Of a DNA stretch of 64,000 bases, positions 61,105 through 64,000 are shown in pieces (the first letter of the stretch is position 1; each line of letters starts with the position of its first letter). The stretch is from Hedera helix (Eukaryota; Streptophyta; Magnoliopsida; Apiales; Araliaceae): contig OX359270.1 in NCBI GenBank assembly GCA_947179155.2, positions 8,765,222 through 8,829,221 of the forward strand, in the 5' to 3' direction. The notes under the pieces were generated by a model. It saw nothing but the letters and a program-made list of their open reading frames with translations, did no database searches and had not been told where the DNA came from. The translations under genes and the position numbers were made by a program.

Positions 61105-64000
61105 CCCGTAGGAATAAGGACTCACATTACTTTCAAAATGATGCACTCACTATGATTTATGTGGCTTACTATAAAAAAAAGGTCATTGCCGACAGACAGT
61201 TCACAATTCCCTGCAAGATAGGTAATACCAAATTTGAAGAAGCTATGCTAGATTTAGGAGCATCAATTAACGTTATGCCACTATCTATTTATGCCTCTCT
61301 AAATCTAGGACCTTTAAAGAATACTGGGGTTATTATTCAATTGGCTGACCGTACTAATACTTACCCTGAAGGGGTAATTGAGGATGTATTGGTAGAGGTC
61401 AATGAGCTTATATTTCCTGCAGATTTCTATATTGTGAATATAGAGGATGATACATCTCCAAATCCTGCTCATATACTGTTAGGGAGGCCATTTTTGAAGA
61501 CAACAAGAACTATGATTGATGTCCACAATGTAACATTGACCATGGAATTTGATGGCGAAAAGATTTAGTTCAACATTTATGAGGCCATGAGGTATCCAAG
61601 TGATGTTCATTCTGTATTTGCCATTAATATCATTGATTCTTTGGTGCAGAAATCCTTCGACCAAATGCATAAGGAAACTTTGGAGGTTGCTATAACAAAT
61701 AGTATGGAGCTAGAACAAGATGAAGAGATTGAGCACACTTTAGAATTGCAGGATACAATAGCTGCACTACATTCTTTACCAAAATTTTCAGATAAGTGTG
61801 CCGTTTCTTCCATTCAACTGCCTGTGTCTCATAAAAAATTGCTACCTTCTGTTGTGCAGGCCCCTACACAGGAATTAAAGCCCCTACCAACACATTTGAA
61901 GTATGCATATCTAGGCAAGGAAGAAACACTACCGGTAATTATTGCCAATAATTTAACCAAAGTTCAAGAAGAAAAATTGCTTAGAGTCTTGAGGGACCAT
62001 ATCACTGTCTTTGGTTGGACAATCGCGGATATTAAAGGTATAAGTCCGGCTGAGTGTATGCATCGCATTCTTTTAGAGGAGGGAGCCAAACCAAAGAGAG
62101 ATGCTCAACGGAGGCTGAATCCACCCATGATGGAAGTAGTGAAAAAAGAGGTTTTGAAATTACTTGATGCAGGTATTATTTATCCTATCTCAGATAGTCA
62201 ATGGGTGAGTCCAGTACAAGTAGTTCCCAAGAAAGCTATCATAACTGTCGTTAAAAATGATAATAATGAGTTAGTGCCTACTCGTCTGCAAACAGGATGG
62301 AGAGTGTGTATCGATTACAGAAAGTTGAATGTTGTAACTAGAAAAGATCATTTCCCTCTCCCTTTTATTGATCAAATGCTAGAAAGATTGGCTGGTCATA
62401 CTTATTATTGTTTCCTAGATGGTTTTTCAGGTTATAACCAAATTGTGATTGCGCTAGAGGATTAGGAAAAGACTACTTTCACTTGTCCATTCGGCACATT
62501 TGCCTATCGGAGAATGTCATTTGGACTTTGCAATGCCCCAGGTACTTTTCAGAGATGTGTGGTAAGTTTATTTTCTGATCTTCTTGAAAACTGCATCAAA
62601 GTATTTATGGGTGACTTCACAATTCATGGTGATTCTTTGGATGCATGCTTAGATAACTTGACTCGAGTACTTGATAGATGCTTAGATACTAATCTTGTTT
62701 TAAATTGGGGAAAATGTCATTTTATGGTAGAACAAGGTATAGTACTGGGCCATGTAGTTTCAGCTAAGGGATTAGAAGTGGATAAAGCTAAAATAGAAAT
62801 TGTTGCTGCTTTACCTTACCCCGCAAATGTGCGGGAGATTCATTTTTTTCTTGGTAATGCAGGTTTCTATCGAAGTTTTATCAAGGACTTCTCCAAGCTC
62901 CAAGATATCTCTGTCATTGTGTAAATTATTACAAAAAGAGGCAGAATTCCAGTTTGATAATGAGTGCAAAGAAGCGTTTGACAAGTTGAAGGAGCTATTG
63001 ACCTTAACACCAGTGATACAACCACCAAATTAGAATTTACCCTTTGAGATCATGTGTGATGCCAACAATTATGCAGTAGGGTTTATTTTGGGTCAACGAG
63101 TTGACAAAGCCGTGCATGCTATCTATTATGCCTCTAGGACATTGAATGATGCTCAGATTAACTATTCTACGACAGAAAAAGAACTATTATCTATTGTTTT
63201 TGCTTTAGACAAATTTCGATCATATCTTCTCGGTACTAAAGTCATAGTGTATTCTGATCATGCTGCTCTCATGTATCTGCTGACGAAGAAGGATTCAAAA
63301 CCTAGGATCATAAGATGGATCCTGCTCCTCCAAGAATTCGACTTGGAAATCAAAGACAAGAAATGAGCTGATAACTTGGTGGCAGATCACTTGAGTAGAT
63401 TGATCGAAGAAGAAGAGCCACTACCATTACAGGATTCTTTTCCAGATGAGCATCTATTCTCAATGGATACATCTTTACCTTGGTATGCTAATCTTGTGAA
63501 TTATTTAGTCAATGCATACATACCGAGTGAGTTTTCGAAACTTCAAAAAGAAAATCTAAAGCGGGATGCCAAATACTATGTATGGGACGACCCGTACTTA
63601 TGGAAATTTTGTTCTGACCAAGTAGTTAGGAGATGTGTACCTAATTCTGAGTTTTTGTCCATTCTTACTTTCTGTCACTCTTATGCTTGTGGAGGTCATT
63701 TCGGACCTAAAAGAACAGTCCATAAAGTTTTAGAATCTGGTTTCTTCTGGCCCAACATTTTTAAAGACTCTTATTTGTTTTGTAAATCATGTGTAAATTG
63801 CCAAAAGACAGAAAATATATCCAATAGGAATCAAATGCCACAAAACCCTATTTTGATTGTAATTTTTTTTTATGTTTGAGGCATTAATTTTATGGGACCA
63901 TTCCCTATTTCTTATGGTAATATCTATATCATTTTGGCTGTTGATTACGTTTTGAAATGGGTGGAAGCTAAAGCCGCCAAGACTGACGACTCTAGCGTTG
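61105..64000 (+). pseudogene. Athila-lineage Ty3/gypsy pol (protease, RT, RNase H, integrase), broken and cut by the window end
   Basis: Protease region: DLGASINVMPLSIYASL, then ILLGRPFLKT, ending at TAG near 61566. RT from about 61900: GWRVCIDYRKLN, YYCFLDGFSGYNQI, FGTFAYRRMSFGLCNAPGTF, with FMGDF at the catalytic box, where the first of the two Asp is Gly. RNase H near 63050: EIMCDANNYAVG, YSTTEKELLSIVFALDKFRS, VYSDHAAL. Integrase: His/Cys region CHSYACGGHFGPKRT and CKSCVNCQK; the position of the first catalytic Asp reads Asn in GINFMGPFP. Other breaks: in-frame stop near 62463, frame change near 62910, stops near 63031, 63364 and 63878. No gag or 5' LTR is seen, so the left side is truncated. 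Confidence 0.88.

Overview
The window is nuclear DNA of a dicot plant, probably an asterid. The only gene-like pieces are decayed plant genes: a fucosyltransferase fragment of the plant alpha-1,4 type, two fragments of a CYP71-clan cytochrome P450, and a DUF1985 gene. Everything else recognisable is transposable element sequence of plant lineages: Tat- and Athila-type Ty3/gypsy, a copia-type LTR, hAT, PIF/Harbinger, a Mutator-like element and MITEs. No intact host gene is visible. There is no CRISPR array, rRNA or convincing tRNA.

Layout. 1-3606: right-hand part of a very long non-coding LTR-type repeat. 3.6-6.4 kb: a short lysine-rich ORF, a copia-type LTR and old AT-rich DNA. 6.4-7.5 kb: 5'-truncated, frameshifted GT10 fucosyltransferase. 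7.7-10.8 kb: AT-rich long tandem repeats, split by a 168-bp MITE. 12.0-22.4 kb: a complete Tat-lineage element with 560-bp LTRs, TSD ATATG, gag-pol on the minus strand and a spliced antisense gene on the plus strand. 22.9-23.7 kb: an inverted copy of the P450 3' flank. 24.4-28.7 kb: a 4.3-kb solo LTR. 29.2 to about 41.5 kb: an old long repeat holding a non-autonomous hAT, a 4.7-kb long-LTR derivative and a PIF/Harbinger element. 42.9-47.6 kb: DUF1985 pseudogene with a 1.7-kb solo LTR in an intron. 48.0-50.8 kb: second, truncated copy of the 24.4-kb LTR, fused to a P450 fragment at 50.83 kb. 51.5-55.1 kb: hAT element with a broken transposase. 55.1-57.9 kb: P450-flank and repeat DNA. 58.0-59.0 kb: 5'-truncated P450. 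59.5-60.9 kb: long-TIR Mutator-like element. 61.1-64.0 kb: broken Athila-lineage pol.

The region is best read as a stack of insertions. Several layers can be ordered because the window holds both filled and empty versions of one site: the three copies of the P450 downstream flank record the hAT and Mutator-like insertions, and the AT-rich tandem repeat records the MITE. The most unusual parts are the long-LTR family bounded by TGTAACG.../...TTACA or TGTCACA, with an array of hairpin-forming units just downstream of its presumed TATA box, and the Tat element's antisense gene, whose two introns keep the reading frame. All alignments, counts and boundaries here were made by eye.
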